A stretch of DNA of 64,000 bases from Marinobacterium nitratireducens (GCF_014645375.1 NZ_BMLT01000006.1:62001-126000); one strand, 5' to 3'. Counted from the stretch's first letter, positions 38,588 to 47,667 are shown. Program-made: numbers and translations. Notes: generated by a model from the letters alone, not told the origin.

Positions 38588-38629
38588 CGGATCATTGCGC
38601 CGGCTGTTGTCGCAAGGCACAATGATCCG
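38588..38629. promoter_or_regulatory. Long-armed inverted repeat before thpR
   Basis: CGGATCATTG (38588-38597) and CAATGATCCG (38620-38629) are perfect complements with an inner TGCG/CGCA pair. Located between two same-strand genes, 28 bases before the thpR start, it may be an operator or an mRNA hairpin separating the two. Confidence 0.4.
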
Positions 38630-38656
38630 TTCGACCTGAAGGACACGACACCACTG

Positions 38657-39235
38657 ATGAACATACGTGCATTCTTTGCACTCAAGCTCGGCGACCAGAC
38701 GGTCCGTCGACTGGCTGACCAGGCCGATTCGCTCTGCGCCTACGACCGCCACATGGAGGTCGACTGGGTCGATTCCGAAAGTTACCACCTGACTCTCAGC
38801 TTTCTGGGCGATATCACCCTGTCCCAGGTCGAGCGGCTCGAACGCGAGAGCAGGGCACGGCTGGAAGGCATCGAACCACTGCAGATTCAGCTCAACGCAT
38901 TCGATTACCTGAGCGTCAGTCGGCAATTGGCGGTGGTCGCCGCCATCAGCGACGGCAGCAACGAGCTGATGGAGATGCACCGGCTGATGGTACGGGTGGC
39001 CGCTGCGGCCGGCGTCCTGCACGAGGAGACCGATTTCCGCCCCCATGTCACCCTGGGACGCCTGGAGGCCGACAATCGTTTCAGCGCACCGGAAAGCTGG
39101 CCCTCGCTGGATCTGACCTTTCCGGCTTCGTCGGTGGTGCTGTATCAGAGCAAACCCGGCAGTCACGGCTCCCTCTACACGCCGCTGTTCGAGGTCCCGC
39201 TGCAGTATGGCCTGCAGCGCGCCCGCTACGCCTGA
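38657..39235 (+). CDS. thpR: RNA 2',3'-cyclic phosphodiesterase (LigT/ThpR, 2H family)
   Basis: The 192-residue protein has the two catalytic H-x-T-x motifs of the 2H phosphoesterases: YHLTLSFLG near residue 43 and FRPHVTLGRL near 127. It starts MNIRAFFALKL, as the family does. ThpR hydrolyses RNA 2',3'-cyclic phosphates and can join tRNA halves through 2'-5' links in vitro. GAAGGA precedes the ATG at a long spacing. Confidence 0.9.
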   Translation: MNIRAFFALKLGDQTVRRLADQADSLCAYDRHMEVDWVDSESYHLTLSFLGDITLSQVERLERESRARLEGIEPLQIQLNAFDYLSVSRQLAVVAAISDGSNELMEMHRLMVRVAAAAGVLHEETDFRPHVTLGRLEADNRFSAPESWPSLDLTFPASSVVLYQSKPGSHGSLYTPLFEVPLQYGLQRARYA

Positions 39236-39378
39236 CCGGCGGAAAGCGCCCCTCCCTCCGCGCCCGGTGTTCCGCGCCTGGCCGGGCGCTGCTGCCTGCC
39301 CCTGACCTTTTCATTGACCGCTGTCACCACAGCTGCGGAACCGGGGTCTATACTGGGACTCTCTGCAGAGGGAACAGC

Positions 39379-39819
39379 ATGCAAGCATTACCCCATCATT
39401 ATGACGTCTTTGCCAGTGCCAGCGCCGAGGGGGACGTCAATACCCGCGCCGACGGCAAGCCCGAGATAGCGGGGGCTGCCCCGGTACAGTTCGGCGGCCC
39501 CGGTGACCGCTGGTCGCCGGAGGAGCTGCTGATGGCAGCGGTGGCCGACTGTCTGATACTCACCTTCAGGGCCGTCGCCCGCAACGCCGGACTCGATTGG
39601 CGCGAACTGGAGGTCCGCAGCAGCGGTACGCTCGACCGTGTCGAAGGTGTCACGCGCTTTACTAAAATTCATACAGAGGCCCGTCTCGGCCTCGCGCCGG
39701 GGCAGGATGCCACGCGCGCCGGCAAGCTGCTGGAAAAGTCGGAGTCGGCCTGTCTCGTAACCCGCTCGTTGCTCGCGGAAACGGCGCTATCGTTGGATAT
39801 TTACGAATCCGGCAGTTGA
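39379..39819 (+). CDS. OsmC-family peroxide-detoxifying protein
   Basis: The 146-residue protein has the two redox cysteines of the OsmC/Ohr fold: MAAVADCLILTFRAVAR near residue 58 and KSESACLVTRSL near 124. Family members reduce organic hydroperoxides with thiols. The spacing and the N-terminal GGPGDRWSPEELLMAAV are of the OsmC-like subgroup rather than Ohr proper. GAGGGAACAGC precedes the ATG. Confidence 0.88.
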   Translation: MQALPHHYDVFASASAEGDVNTRADGKPEIAGAAPVQFGGPGDRWSPEELLMAAVADCLILTFRAVARNAGLDWRELEVRSSGTLDRVEGVTRFTKIHTEARLGLAPGQDATRAGKLLEKSESACLVTRSLLAETALSLDIYESGS

Positions 39820-40015
39820 GTCTCGCACCCTCCTCCACAGGGCTGGACGATACCCGTCCGGCTCTGCTTGAACATGATTTTTTCTCATTTCGGTTTTATT
39901 CCGCACCTGCGTGGCACTACGCTGATCTAGCGAGCCTGCTAACAGGGCTCCCCAGGCCTTCTGCCCAGAGTGGAGGTATTCAGCAGCCCTTAGCGCCCTG
40001 TCAGGAGGTGCCCTC

Positions 40016-41281
40016 GTGGACAATATCAGCGGACGTTATTTCGACGATGCCGAGTACCAGCGGCGCCGTCAGCAGGTCAGGGAAGGCATGACGGCACGCG
40101 GGCTCGACGCCTGTCTGATCGCCAGCCCGGAAAACATTTACTACCTGACGGGTCTTGACCACCAGGGCTACTTCGCCTGCCAGTTGCTGATACTGCCGTC
40201 CGACGGTCAGCCGGTGCTGATCACCCGTGCGATGGAGAAGGCGACGGTGCGCGACCAGGCGCCGGACGTGCTGCACGTCGGTTACGCCGACGGCACCGAA
40301 CCCGCACCCGGCGACGCTGCGCCGGTGATCGACGATACCTGGTCCCTGACCATGGGCACCCCGACACGGGAGCCGCGCCGGCGCCCCTATCTGATGCCGT
40401 CCGCCGCGGTTCGGGAGACCGTCAGAGCGCTGGAGGACGCGGGGCTGGCGAAGGCCGTGATCGGTATCGACATGAACAGCACCTTCCTGCCGTATTCGAT
40501 CGCCGAGGGCATCATGAACGGGGTGCCGGATGCCGACTGGCAGCAGCTGGAGAGCCTGGTGGACGACGTGCGGGTGTTGCAGTCGCCGGCGGAGCTCGAG
40601 CTGACACGACGGGCCGCGGCGATTTCCGACTCGATGATGCTCTCGGCGATCGCCGCTGCGGGGGTGGGTATCAACGACCGCGAAATCATGGCGGCGATCT
40701 ACGATGCCATGTTCCGCCGCGGCGGCACCTACCCGGGTTTCGTGCCGCTGGTGCGCTCGACCGGCAACCTGGCGCACGAGCACGGCACCTGGGAGGATCG
40801 GGCGCTGCAGCAGGGAGACCTGCTGTTTCTCGAGATGGCCGGCTGTGCCAGGCGCTACCACGCCCCCATCGGGCGACTGGTGTTTATCGGCCACGAACCC
40901 CCAGAGGCGAAGCAGGCCAACGACATCTGCCGCGATGCCATGATGGCGGCGGCCGATACCATCAGGCCCGGCGTGCTGGCCGGCGATGTCTACGAAGCCT
41001 GGCAGGCGGTACTGGACCGCAGTGGCCTTTCGCACTACTCGCGCCACCACTGCGGCTACTCGATCGGTATCGGCTACCCGCCCAGCTGGTCCGGCAGCGG
41101 GGTTCCGGTCGGCCTGCGACGCAATTCCCAGATGCGCCTGCGCGAGGGCATGACCTTCCACCTGATGAGCTGGCTGCTGGGGTCGGGGCAGGGTGACGCC
41201 TTCCTGTCCGATACCGTCGAGGTGACGCCGCACGGCTGCGAATTCCTGACCTCGGTCGGGCGCGGCGTGCTGGTGCGCTGA
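40016..41281 (+). CDS. Creatinase/ectoine-hydrolase-like M24 protein lacking metal ligands
   Basis: The 421-residue protein has the two-domain M24 (pita-bread) fold: N-terminal creatinase domain to about 165 and a C-terminal domain. The aminopeptidase metal ligands are not kept: the Asp positions read FLEMAGCARRYHAPIGRLV, and the first Glu region reads GMTFHLMSWLL. Instead it has HHCGYSIGIGYPPSW, which I recall from DoeA/EutD ectoine hydrolases. So it is probably a metal-independent C-N hydrolase like creatinase. GTG start with a strong AGGAGGTG. It leads a four-gene cluster and overlaps the next start. Confidence 0.75.
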   Translation: MDNISGRYFDDAEYQRRRQQVREGMTARGLDACLIASPENIYYLTGLDHQGYFACQLLILPSDGQPVLITRAMEKATVRDQAPDVLHVGYADGTEPAPGDAAPVIDDTWSLTMGTPTREPRRRPYLMPSAAVRETVRALEDAGLAKAVIGIDMNSTFLPYSIAEGIMNGVPDADWQQLESLVDDVRVLQSPAELELTRRAAAISDSMMLSAIAAAGVGINDREIMAAIYDAMFRRGGTYPGFVPLVRSTGNLAHEHGTWEDRALQQGDLLFLEMAGCARRYHAPIGRLVFIGHEPPEAKQANDICRDAMMAAADTIRPGVLAGDVYEAWQAVLDRSGLSHYSRHHCGYSIGIGYPPSWSGSGVPVGLRRNSQMRLREGMTFHLMSWLLGSGQGDAFLSDTVEVTPHGCEFLTSVGRGVLVR

Positions 41282-42336
41282 TGCCTGAGATGAACACCGA
41301 TTTCCGCCACCTGCTGGCCAGCGACAACGCCTCGGGCGTGCACCCGGAGGTGATGGCGAAACTCGCCGAGATCAATCGCGGACATGCGCCCGGCTATGGC
41401 GCCGACGCGCTGACAGAGGCGGCGCTCGAGCGTTTCGCACAGCTGTTCGGCGAGCGCAGCGAGACGCTTCTGCTGTTCAACGGAACCGGCGCCAACGTGC
41501 TGGCCCTCAAGGGCATGCTGCGCAGTCACGAAAGCGTGCTGTGCTCGGAGCTGGCGCATCTGCTGGTCGACGAGTGCGGCGCGCCCGAGCATTTCGTGGG
41601 GTGCAAACTGACGCCGGTGCCGGCGCCGAACGGCAAGCTCACCCGGGATGCCATCGAAGCCCGGCTGGCGGCCGGTCACAGCGGCGGCGTGCACCGCAAC
41701 CGGCCGCGGGTGCTGTCGCTGTCGCAGGCCACCGAGCGCGGCACGCTGTACAGCCTCGGGGAGCTGCGGGCGTTCGGCGAGCTCGCCCGCAAGCAGGGAC
41801 TGCTGGTGCATCTGGACGGAGCGCGCATTGCCAATGCCGCGGTCGCGCTCGATGCCAGCTTCGCCGAACTCGTCGAGTGGGTCGACGTGCTGTCCTTCGG
41901 CGGCACCAAGAACGGACTGATGATGGCGGAGGCGCTGGTGATACTGAATCCGGATCTGCAACAGGCCTATCCGTATCTGCGCAAGCAGGGCATGCAGCTG
42001 GCATCGAAGCATCGTTATCTTGCGGCCCAGTTTCTGGCCTACTTCGACAACCAGCTGTGGCGGCGCAATGCCGCCAACGCCAATGCCATGGCGCGGCGTC
42101 TCGGCCAGGGGCTCGCCGCCATCGATGGGGTGATGCTGAGCGAGCCGGTGGACGTCAATCTGGTATTCGCGCAGCTGCCCAATGCCTGGCTCGAGGACAT
42201 TCAGCGCCTGACGCCCTGTCTCGCGCTGCGGGGCGAAACCCGCACAGAAGTGCGGCTGGTGACCTCGTTCGACACTTCGCCGGCGGATATCGACGCGTTC
42301 GTCGATGCCGTTGCGCGGCTGGCGGCAGAGCGCTGA
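41281..42336 (+). CDS. ltaE: Low-specificity threonine aldolase (PLP)
   Basis: Threonine aldolases cleave beta-hydroxy-alpha-amino acids to glycine and an aldehyde. The 351-residue protein has the PLP lysine in LSFGGTKNGLMMAEAL near residue 205, GLLVHLDGARIANA (PLP-ring Asp) near 175, and GYGADALTEAALERF near 38. The ATG overlaps the previous stop by one base (TGATG), so production is tied to the M24-like protein. It probably acts on the product of that hydrolase rather than on threonine itself; this is inference from operon structure. Confidence 0.87.
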   Translation: MPEMNTDFRHLLASDNASGVHPEVMAKLAEINRGHAPGYGADALTEAALERFAQLFGERSETLLLFNGTGANVLALKGMLRSHESVLCSELAHLLVDECGAPEHFVGCKLTPVPAPNGKLTRDAIEARLAAGHSGGVHRNRPRVLSLSQATERGTLYSLGELRAFGELARKQGLLVHLDGARIANAAVALDASFAELVEWVDVLSFGGTKNGLMMAEALVILNPDLQQAYPYLRKQGMQLASKHRYLAAQFLAYFDNQLWRRNAANANAMARRLGQGLAAIDGVMLSEPVDVNLVFAQLPNAWLEDIQRLTPCLALRGETRTEVRLVTSFDTSPADIDAFVDAVARLAAER

Positions 42337-42426
42337 CGCCAGCCCCATCGTATCGGTCGGGCCCCGGTTCGACCCCTCATGAGGCCGGCCCTTGGCCGGT
42401 GCCACAGTAGATCAGGAGGCAGAGCC

Positions 42427-43854
42427 ATGAGCCAGATAGAAGTCGTGAATCCCTTCACCGGGGAGCCGGTGTTCTCGCAGTCATCGGAGTCCTTTGCCGC
42501 CGTCAGCAAGCGCATCGATGCCGGACAGCGCGCGGCCCTGGCCTGGCGGTCGCTGACGCCGGAAACCCGGGCCCGGCACCTGCTCGGGGCGCTGGACTAC
42601 TTTCGCCACAATCGCGACGACATCGCCGCCGGCATCACCCGTGAAATGGGCAAGCCGCTCGCGGCGGCGAAGGAAGAGCTGGACTTCATGCTGGAGCGGG
42701 CCGAATACCTCTGCCGCTTCGCCAGCGACGGTGCGCTCGACCCGGCGCACCATGCGCAGTACGACGACGAAACTTTCGAGGGCCGTATCGAGTGCCAGGC
42801 CAAGGGCGTCGTGTACATCATCACGCCCTGGAACTATCCGCTGTTCTGCGCCATCAACGGCAGCGTTTGCGCGCTGCTGAGCGGCAGCGCAGTGGTGCTC
42901 AAGCACAGCACCACGCCGTCGGTGGGCGCGCACTTCGAGAAGGCGTTCGGCACGATGGCGGGTATCGACGGCCTGCTGACCCATGTGCTGGTGGACTTCG
43001 ACGTTTCGGCTCGCATCATCGAGGAAGCCGATATCAATCATCTGGTGTTCACAGGCTCGGTGCAGGGCGGTCGAGTCGTGCAGCAAAGCGCCGCCAAGCG
43101 GGCCTTCAACGAGGTGCCTGACCCCTTTATCCAGTGTTCGCTGGAGCTTGGCGGCAGTGACGCCGCCTATATTGCCGAGGATGCCGATATCGAGCAGGCG
43201 GCCTTCTGGACCGTAAAGATCGGCCGGTTGCACAACTCCGGCCAGTCCTGCTGCGCGGTCAAGCGGGTGTATGTCCACGCAAGCCTCTACGACGACTACC
43301 TGGCGCGGGCGCAGGCGATCATGGAGGCGGAGGTCAGCGGCGACCCCATGGCGTCAGAGACCACCCTGGGGCCGTTGCACGGCGGCGAAAAAGCGGTATC
43401 CGGGCTGCTGGAGATGGTCCGGCAGGCCGAGCGGCTGGGGGCCCGCCTGTGCACCGGCGGCGACACCGAAAGCCACGGCAATGCCGAGTTTCTGCGCCCG
43501 ACGCTGCTGGCCGATGTCAGGCCGGAGATGCGGGTGCTGCAGGAGGAGACCTTCGGACCGGTATTGCCGGTCATGAAGGTTGCTGACGACGACGAAGCCA
43601 TCGCTCAGGTCGGCAACAGCCGCTACGGTCTGACCGCGTCGATCTTCACCCGTTCACGCCAGCGCGCCGAGCATTTTATCCGCGCGGTCGATACCGGCAC
43701 GGTTTACGTCAACCGCTGCAACTTCGTCGATGCGCGCCTGGGCTGGATTGGCCGGCACGCGTCGGGCAACGGCTCGCTGGCGCTGGCGCCGGAAGGGCTG
43801 CAGGCGTTCAGTTGGCGCAAGTCGGTGAACATCGACCCGTCTGACTTGAAATAG
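42427..43854 (+). CDS. NAD(P)-dependent aldehyde dehydrogenase
   Basis: The 475-residue ALDH has the oxyanion Asn in ITPWNYPLF near residue 140, FTGSVQGGR near 214, the catalytic Glu in CSLELGGSDAAYI near 242 and the catalytic Cys in NSGQSCCAVKRVYVH near 277. It belongs to the succinate-semialdehyde/aminoaldehyde dehydrogenase side of the superfamily. AGGAGG precedes the ATG. Following an aldolase, its natural job is oxidising the aldehyde released there. Confidence 0.88.
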   Translation: MSQIEVVNPFTGEPVFSQSSESFAAVSKRIDAGQRAALAWRSLTPETRARHLLGALDYFRHNRDDIAAGITREMGKPLAAAKEELDFMLERAEYLCRFASDGALDPAHHAQYDDETFEGRIECQAKGVVYIITPWNYPLFCAINGSVCALLSGSAVVLKHSTTPSVGAHFEKAFGTMAGIDGLLTHVLVDFDVSARIIEEADINHLVFTGSVQGGRVVQQSAAKRAFNEVPDPFIQCSLELGGSDAAYIAEDADIEQAAFWTVKIGRLHNSGQSCCAVKRVYVHASLYDDYLARAQAIMEAEVSGDPMASETTLGPLHGGEKAVSGLLEMVRQAERLGARLCTGGDTESHGNAEFLRPTLLADVRPEMRVLQEETFGPVLPVMKVADDDEAIAQVGNSRYGLTASIFTRSRQRAEHFIRAVDTGTVYVNRCNFVDARLGWIGRHASGNGSLALAPEGLQAFSWRKSVNIDPSDLK

Positions 43855-43896
43855 ATTGGGTGCATCGCAGAAGAGAAGGAAGGCAACGGACAAAAG

Positions 43897-44077
43897 TAGA
43901 ATGGGTGGAGTCGCAATGGCACTTCGATGTCGGTGCGCAGAGGGTTTGCTGCGGCGTAAGCCATCAATGTCTCCGATTTTCGCCGTCCTGAGTTGTCACC
44001 CCAAGATGGGTTACACGACGCCCTGGCTGCGTAAGGGACGGAGATTCCCTGCCCGGGCGTCGTTCCACCCATCCTAC
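43897..44077. repeat. Composite GATGGGT palindromic repeat
   Basis: Four arms alternate in orientation: GAATGGGTGGAGTCGC (43899-43914), GCGGCGTAAGCCATCAA (43951-43967), GATGGGTTACACGACGCC (44005-44022) and GGCGTCGTTCCACCCATCC (44056-44074). The outer and inner arms pair as in the 16017-16247 element. It separates the aldehyde dehydrogenase and M20 genes and ends ten bases before the Shine-Dalgarno of the latter. Confidence 0.65.
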
Positions 44078-44091
44078 TATCCGGAGGTCCC

Positions 44092-45381
44092 ATGTCTGAA
44101 CTGCCACCCTGTCCCGATGTCGCGCTGATGCGCGATCTCAGTGAAACCCGGCGTCGTTTCCACCGAACACCGGAGCTGTCCTGGACCGAGTATCAGACCA
44201 CGGCGCGGCTGTGCGAAGAACTCGAAAGTCTGGGCTTTGCCGTCGAATGGGGGCAAAGGCTGTATGCCCGGGCGCCGGGGAATCCGCCGGATCCCGAAAC
44301 CGATGCGAGGGCCTGGCAGCGGGCCGAGCAGGCGCTGGGGGCGGACAACCGCTATCTGGCCGCGATGCAATCCAATCGCACCGGGCTGGTGGCGACCCTC
44401 GACGGCAGCGGGCCCGGCCGGGTGTTCGGCTTTCGTTTCGATATCGACGCCCTGCCGATCAGCGAGAGCGACGCGGCGGCCCATGTGCCGGCGGCGGAAG
44501 GTTTCGCCTCGGCTTATCCGGGCATCATGCACGCCTGCGGCCATGACGGCCATCTGACCATTGGCCTTGGGCTGGCGCGCCGGCTCGCGGCCAGCCGCGG
44601 GCGCTGGAACGGCCGGGTGCATCTTTTCTTCCAGCCCGCCGAGGAGGTGGCCGGTGGCGGGGCTGTTTTTGCCGAGTTGCCGCAACTGGCCGAGGTGCAG
44701 CTGTTCACCACGCTGCATCTGGGCATCCTGGATCGCTACCGCATCGTTTTCGACGCCACCTGGATTGCGGCGCGGATATACGACGTCGTCTACCGGGGCC
44801 TGGCCAGTCACGCCGGCAACGCGCCCCAGGCCGGTCGCAATGCCCTGCTCGCCGCCTGTCAGGCGGTGCAGGGACTCTATGCGCTGCCGCGCCACAGTGC
44901 CGGCATGTCGCGGGTCAATGTCGGCCGCTTCCGCTCCGACAATGCCCACAATGTCATCGCGGACGAGGTGCACTTTCGCTACGAGGTGCGCGGCGGTGAC
45001 GACGCCATCTGCGACTTCATGGCCGAGGCGGCGGAGCGGGTCCTCGAGGGTGCGGCGCGGATGAACGGCGTGGAGTGGCAGCGTTCGGTGTTCGCCGAGT
45101 TCTCCAGCTGTCCCAACAGCAGGGCGCTGGCCGAGCGGATCGCCGGGCTGGCGCAGGGACTGGGCCTGCCGCAGGCGCTGCTGCAGGACAGTTTCCAGGT
45201 GTCGGCCAGCGAGGACGCCGGCTATCTGATCCGCAGGGTGCGTGAGCAGGGCGGCGAGGCCACCCACCTGATTCTCGGCTCGCCGGTCGGCGGAGGCCAC
45301 CACAGCCCGACCTTCGACTTCGACGAGCAGCTGCTGGGCTGGGGCGTGCTGCTGTTCGAGCGTCTGGTGACGGAAGGTTGA
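44092..45381 (+). CDS. M20D amidohydrolase (AbgB/N-acyl-amino-acid hydrolase-like)
   Basis: The 429-residue metallopeptidase has the M20D active-site segments: FRFDIDALPI near residue 118, GIMHACGHDGHLTIGLGLA near 142, and FFQPAEEVAGGGAV near 180, with the dimerisation domain at YRGLASHAGNAPQAGRNALL. Relatives hydrolyse N-acyl amino acids, aminobenzoyl-glutamate or other amide bonds. No signal peptide. GGAGGT precedes the ATG. It is likely the last step of the four-gene cluster although a repeat element lies between it and the aldehyde dehydrogenase. Confidence 0.85.
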   Translation: MSELPPCPDVALMRDLSETRRRFHRTPELSWTEYQTTARLCEELESLGFAVEWGQRLYARAPGNPPDPETDARAWQRAEQALGADNRYLAAMQSNRTGLVATLDGSGPGRVFGFRFDIDALPISESDAAAHVPAAEGFASAYPGIMHACGHDGHLTIGLGLARRLAASRGRWNGRVHLFFQPAEEVAGGGAVFAELPQLAEVQLFTTLHLGILDRYRIVFDATWIAARIYDVVYRGLASHAGNAPQAGRNALLAACQAVQGLYALPRHSAGMSRVNVGRFRSDNAHNVIADEVHFRYEVRGGDDAICDFMAEAAERVLEGAARMNGVEWQRSVFAEFSSCPNSRALAERIAGLAQGLGLPQALLQDSFQVSASEDAGYLIRRVREQGGEATHLILGSPVGGGHHSPTFDFDEQLLGWGVLLFERLVTEG

Positions 45382-45418
45382 TGCAGGAGAAGCGTACCCA
45401 AGCTTAGGGGCACTTCCC

Positions 45419-45460
45419 CGCCGCGAATCTGTTCTTGCATTGGAGCCCCTGTTCGCGGCG
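45419..45460. repeat. Inverted repeat (REP-like) before the fumarase promoter
   Basis: CGCCGCGAA (45419-45427) and TTCGCGGCG (45452-45460) are perfect complements around a 24-base loop, resembling decayed REP units. It may end M20 transcription. Confidence 0.5.
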
Positions 45461-45516
45461 AGGCGCCGCTTCTGCGTAATACCAATGCCCTAAAGTCGCC
45501 CTCTGTCGTTTTCGTG

Positions 45517-45522
45517 TATAAT
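45517..45522 (+). promoter_or_regulatory. Consensus -10 box upstream of fumarase
   Basis: A perfect TATAAT stands 77 bases before the fumarase ATG. No good -35 hexamer is found at the usual spacing, so the promoter may depend on an activator. Confidence 0.5.
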
Positions 45523-45593
45523 CGCGCCGCAATCATCCAAGCAGCCGGCTGACAAGAGCTGCCCCTTTACCCGGAGCCTGACGGAGAGTCTCA

Positions 45594-47099
45594 ATGAGCG
45601 TGATTCGCCAAGACGATTTCATCAGCAGCGTCGCAGATGCGCTGCAGTTCATCTCCTACTATCACCCGATCGACTTTGTGCAGGGCGTTCACGAAGCCTA
45701 CCTGAAAGAGCAGAACCCGGCCGCCAGGGACGCCATGGCGCAGATTCTGATCAATTCGCGGATGAGCGCCGAAGGGCACCGTCCGATCTGCCAGGATACC
45801 GGTATCGTTACCGTGTTCTGCAAAATCGGCATGAACGTGACCTGGGACGCCAAGATGAGCGTCACCGACATGATCAACGAGGGTGTGCGTCGGGCCTATA
45901 ACAACCCTGACAACGTGCTGCGCGCCTCCATTCTGGCGGATCCCGCCGGCAAGCGTCAGAACACCAAGGACAACACCCCGGCCGTGATCCATTACGAAGT
46001 CGTCGAAGGCGACGAGGTCGAGGTGCATATCGCGGCCAAGGGTGGCGGTTCGGAGAACAAGTCCAAGATGGTGATGCTGAACCCGTCCGACAGTATCGTC
46101 GACTGGGTCGTCAAGACCGTGCCGACCATGGGCGCAGGCTGGTGTCCGCCGGGCATGCTCGGTCTCGGTATCGGCGGTACCGCGGAGAAGGCTGCGGTAC
46201 TGGCGAAGGAGTCGCTGATGGACCCGATCGATATCCACGAGCTGCGCGAGCGCGGCCCGCAGAACCGCGTCGAGGAACTGCGTCTGGAGATCATGGATGC
46301 GGTGAACGCACTGGGGATCGGCGCCCAGGGCCTTGGCGGTCTGACCACGGTACTGGACGTCAAGATCAAGGATTACCCGACCCATGCCGCGTCGCTGCCG
46401 GTCTGCATGATTCCGAACTGCGCCGCGACCCGTCACACCCACTTCAAGCTCAACGGTAACGGCCCGGCCGTGCTGACGCCGCCGAGCCTGGAAGACTGGC
46501 CGGAGGTCACCTTCGAGGTCGGCGCCAATACCCGTCGCGTCAACCTCGACGAGATCACTCCGGAAGAGGTCGCGACCTGGAACGTCGGCGACACCATCCT
46601 GCTCAACGGCAAGATGCTGACCGGCCGCGATGCCGCCCACAAGCGCATGATCGAGATGCTGAACAATGGCGAGCAGCTGCCGGTAGACCTCAAAGGCCGC
46701 TTCATCTATTACGTCGGCCCGGTCGACCCGGTGCGTGACGAAGTCGTGGGGCCGGCGGGCCCGACCACCTCGACCCGCATGGACAAGTTCACCCGTCAGA
46801 TCCTGGAGCAGACAGGCCTGCTGGGCATGATCGGCAAGTCAGAGCGCGGACCGGTGGCGATCGAGGCGATCCGGGACAACAAGGCGGTGTATCTGATGGC
46901 CGTCGGTGGCGCCGCCTATCTGGTGTCCAAGGCAATCACCTCGGCCGAGGTGCTGGCGTTCCCGGAACTGGGTATGGAAGCGATCTACGAATTCGAGGTC
47001 AAGGATATGCCGGTGACGGTGGCGGTCGACGTCAATGGCGAGTCGGTGCACACCACAGGTCCTGCCAAGTGGAAGGAGATCATCGCCAGGTCGGCCTGA
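45594..47099 (+). CDS. fumA: Class I fumarate hydratase ([4Fe-4S], FumA/FumB type)
   Basis: The enzyme interconverts fumarate and malate in the TCA cycle. The 501-residue protein joins the N-terminal (cluster-binding) and C-terminal (beta) domains in one chain. Cluster cysteines are expected in RPICQDTGIVTVF near residue 63, GWCPPGMLGLGIGG near 183 and VCMIPNCAATRHTHF near 272; KGGGSENKSKMVMLNP is also typical. GGAGA precedes the ATG. Pseudomonas PA4333 is the same type. Confidence 0.95.
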   Translation: MSVIRQDDFISSVADALQFISYYHPIDFVQGVHEAYLKEQNPAARDAMAQILINSRMSAEGHRPICQDTGIVTVFCKIGMNVTWDAKMSVTDMINEGVRRAYNNPDNVLRASILADPAGKRQNTKDNTPAVIHYEVVEGDEVEVHIAAKGGGSENKSKMVMLNPSDSIVDWVVKTVPTMGAGWCPPGMLGLGIGGTAEKAAVLAKESLMDPIDIHELRERGPQNRVEELRLEIMDAVNALGIGAQGLGGLTTVLDVKIKDYPTHAASLPVCMIPNCAATRHTHFKLNGNGPAVLTPPSLEDWPEVTFEVGANTRRVNLDEITPEEVATWNVGDTILLNGKMLTGRDAAHKRMIEMLNNGEQLPVDLKGRFIYYVGPVDPVRDEVVGPAGPTTSTRMDKFTRQILEQTGLLGMIGKSERGPVAIEAIRDNKAVYLMAVGGAAYLVSKAITSAEVLAFPELGMEAIYEFEVKDMPVTVAVDVNGESVHTTGPAKWKEIIARSA

Positions 47100-47107
47100 T
47101 CTGAACG

Positions 47108-47195
47108 AAGCTGAAAACGGATCCTTTCCGACGGAGCTCCTTCTTCGGGCGAATCCCAGGATTCACCCGCAGGATCGGGCTCCTACCAGTCACCG
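47108..47195. repeat. REP-like palindrome after fumarase
   Basis: Arms GGAGCTCCTTCTTCGGGCGAAT (interrupted; around 47133-47154) and ATTCACCCGCAGGATCGGG (47161-47179) followed by CTCCTACC give a REP-like hairpin between convergent genes. It may serve as a bidirectional transcript end. Confidence 0.5.
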
Positions 47196-47199
47196 CAGC

Positions 47200-47532
47200 T
47201 CAGGCGCAGTCGAGCTGCTCTTTTTCCAGTCGGCGCTTGGCTTCAAGGTAGCGCGGCATCGGGCCGACGTCCTCATAGATGGGGTCGCCATCCTCGATCC
47301 GAATGACCTTGGGACCGGGGCGGTACGGCATCTTTGCCTCGACTTCCATCAGAATGCTGTGCAGCAGCGAGCTGCAGACGTCTTCACGGCTCAGTCCGAA
47401 AGCGCATGCCAGCGCTTCGAGGCGAACCAGATCTTCCTTGCTGATGGTGACGTTGAGGTCTGTAAGGCTCTCCTGCAGGCGGGCTTTCGATTCGAGCGCG
47501 TCGAGCAACTCGGAGACATGACTGGTGGGCAT
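47200..47532 (-). CDS. Conserved-looking small protein, function unknown
   Basis: The 110-residue product is soluble, mostly helical at the N-terminus (SELLDALESKARLQESLTDL), with VTISKEDLVRLEALACAFG resembling a helix-turn-helix or ribbon-helix-helix type segment, and an acidic linker IRIEDGDPIYEDVGPMPRYL before a basic C-terminal helix. GGAG precedes the ATG. It might be a small regulator; I cannot assign it. It converges on fumarase. Confidence 0.65.
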   Translation of the reverse strand: MPTSHVSELLDALESKARLQESLTDLNVTISKEDLVRLEALACAFGLSREDVCSSLLHSILMEVEAKMPYRPGPKVIRIEDGDPIYEDVGPMPRYLEAKRRLEKEQLDCA

Positions 47533-47667
47533 GATCCATCTCCTTTGATGACTACAGTTTCAAGGTAGCCCAGAGGCAACTTTTTAGCGAGCAGGCGCGG
47601 CCGTGACGCAGCCGGCCGGCCGCTTTAGAATGCTGCATTTGCAAAATAACGGGGGATAACCGGGGCA

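Noticed and set aside
40016-45381. Standard ectoine degradation operon (doeABCD)
   Set aside because: There is no diaminobutyrate transaminase, no AstE/AspA-type deacetylase and no DoeX-type regulator; a threonine aldolase and an M20 enzyme are present instead.
47200-47532. Type II toxin-antitoxin module
   Set aside because: The small protein has no partner gene beside it and no clear toxin or antitoxin motif.
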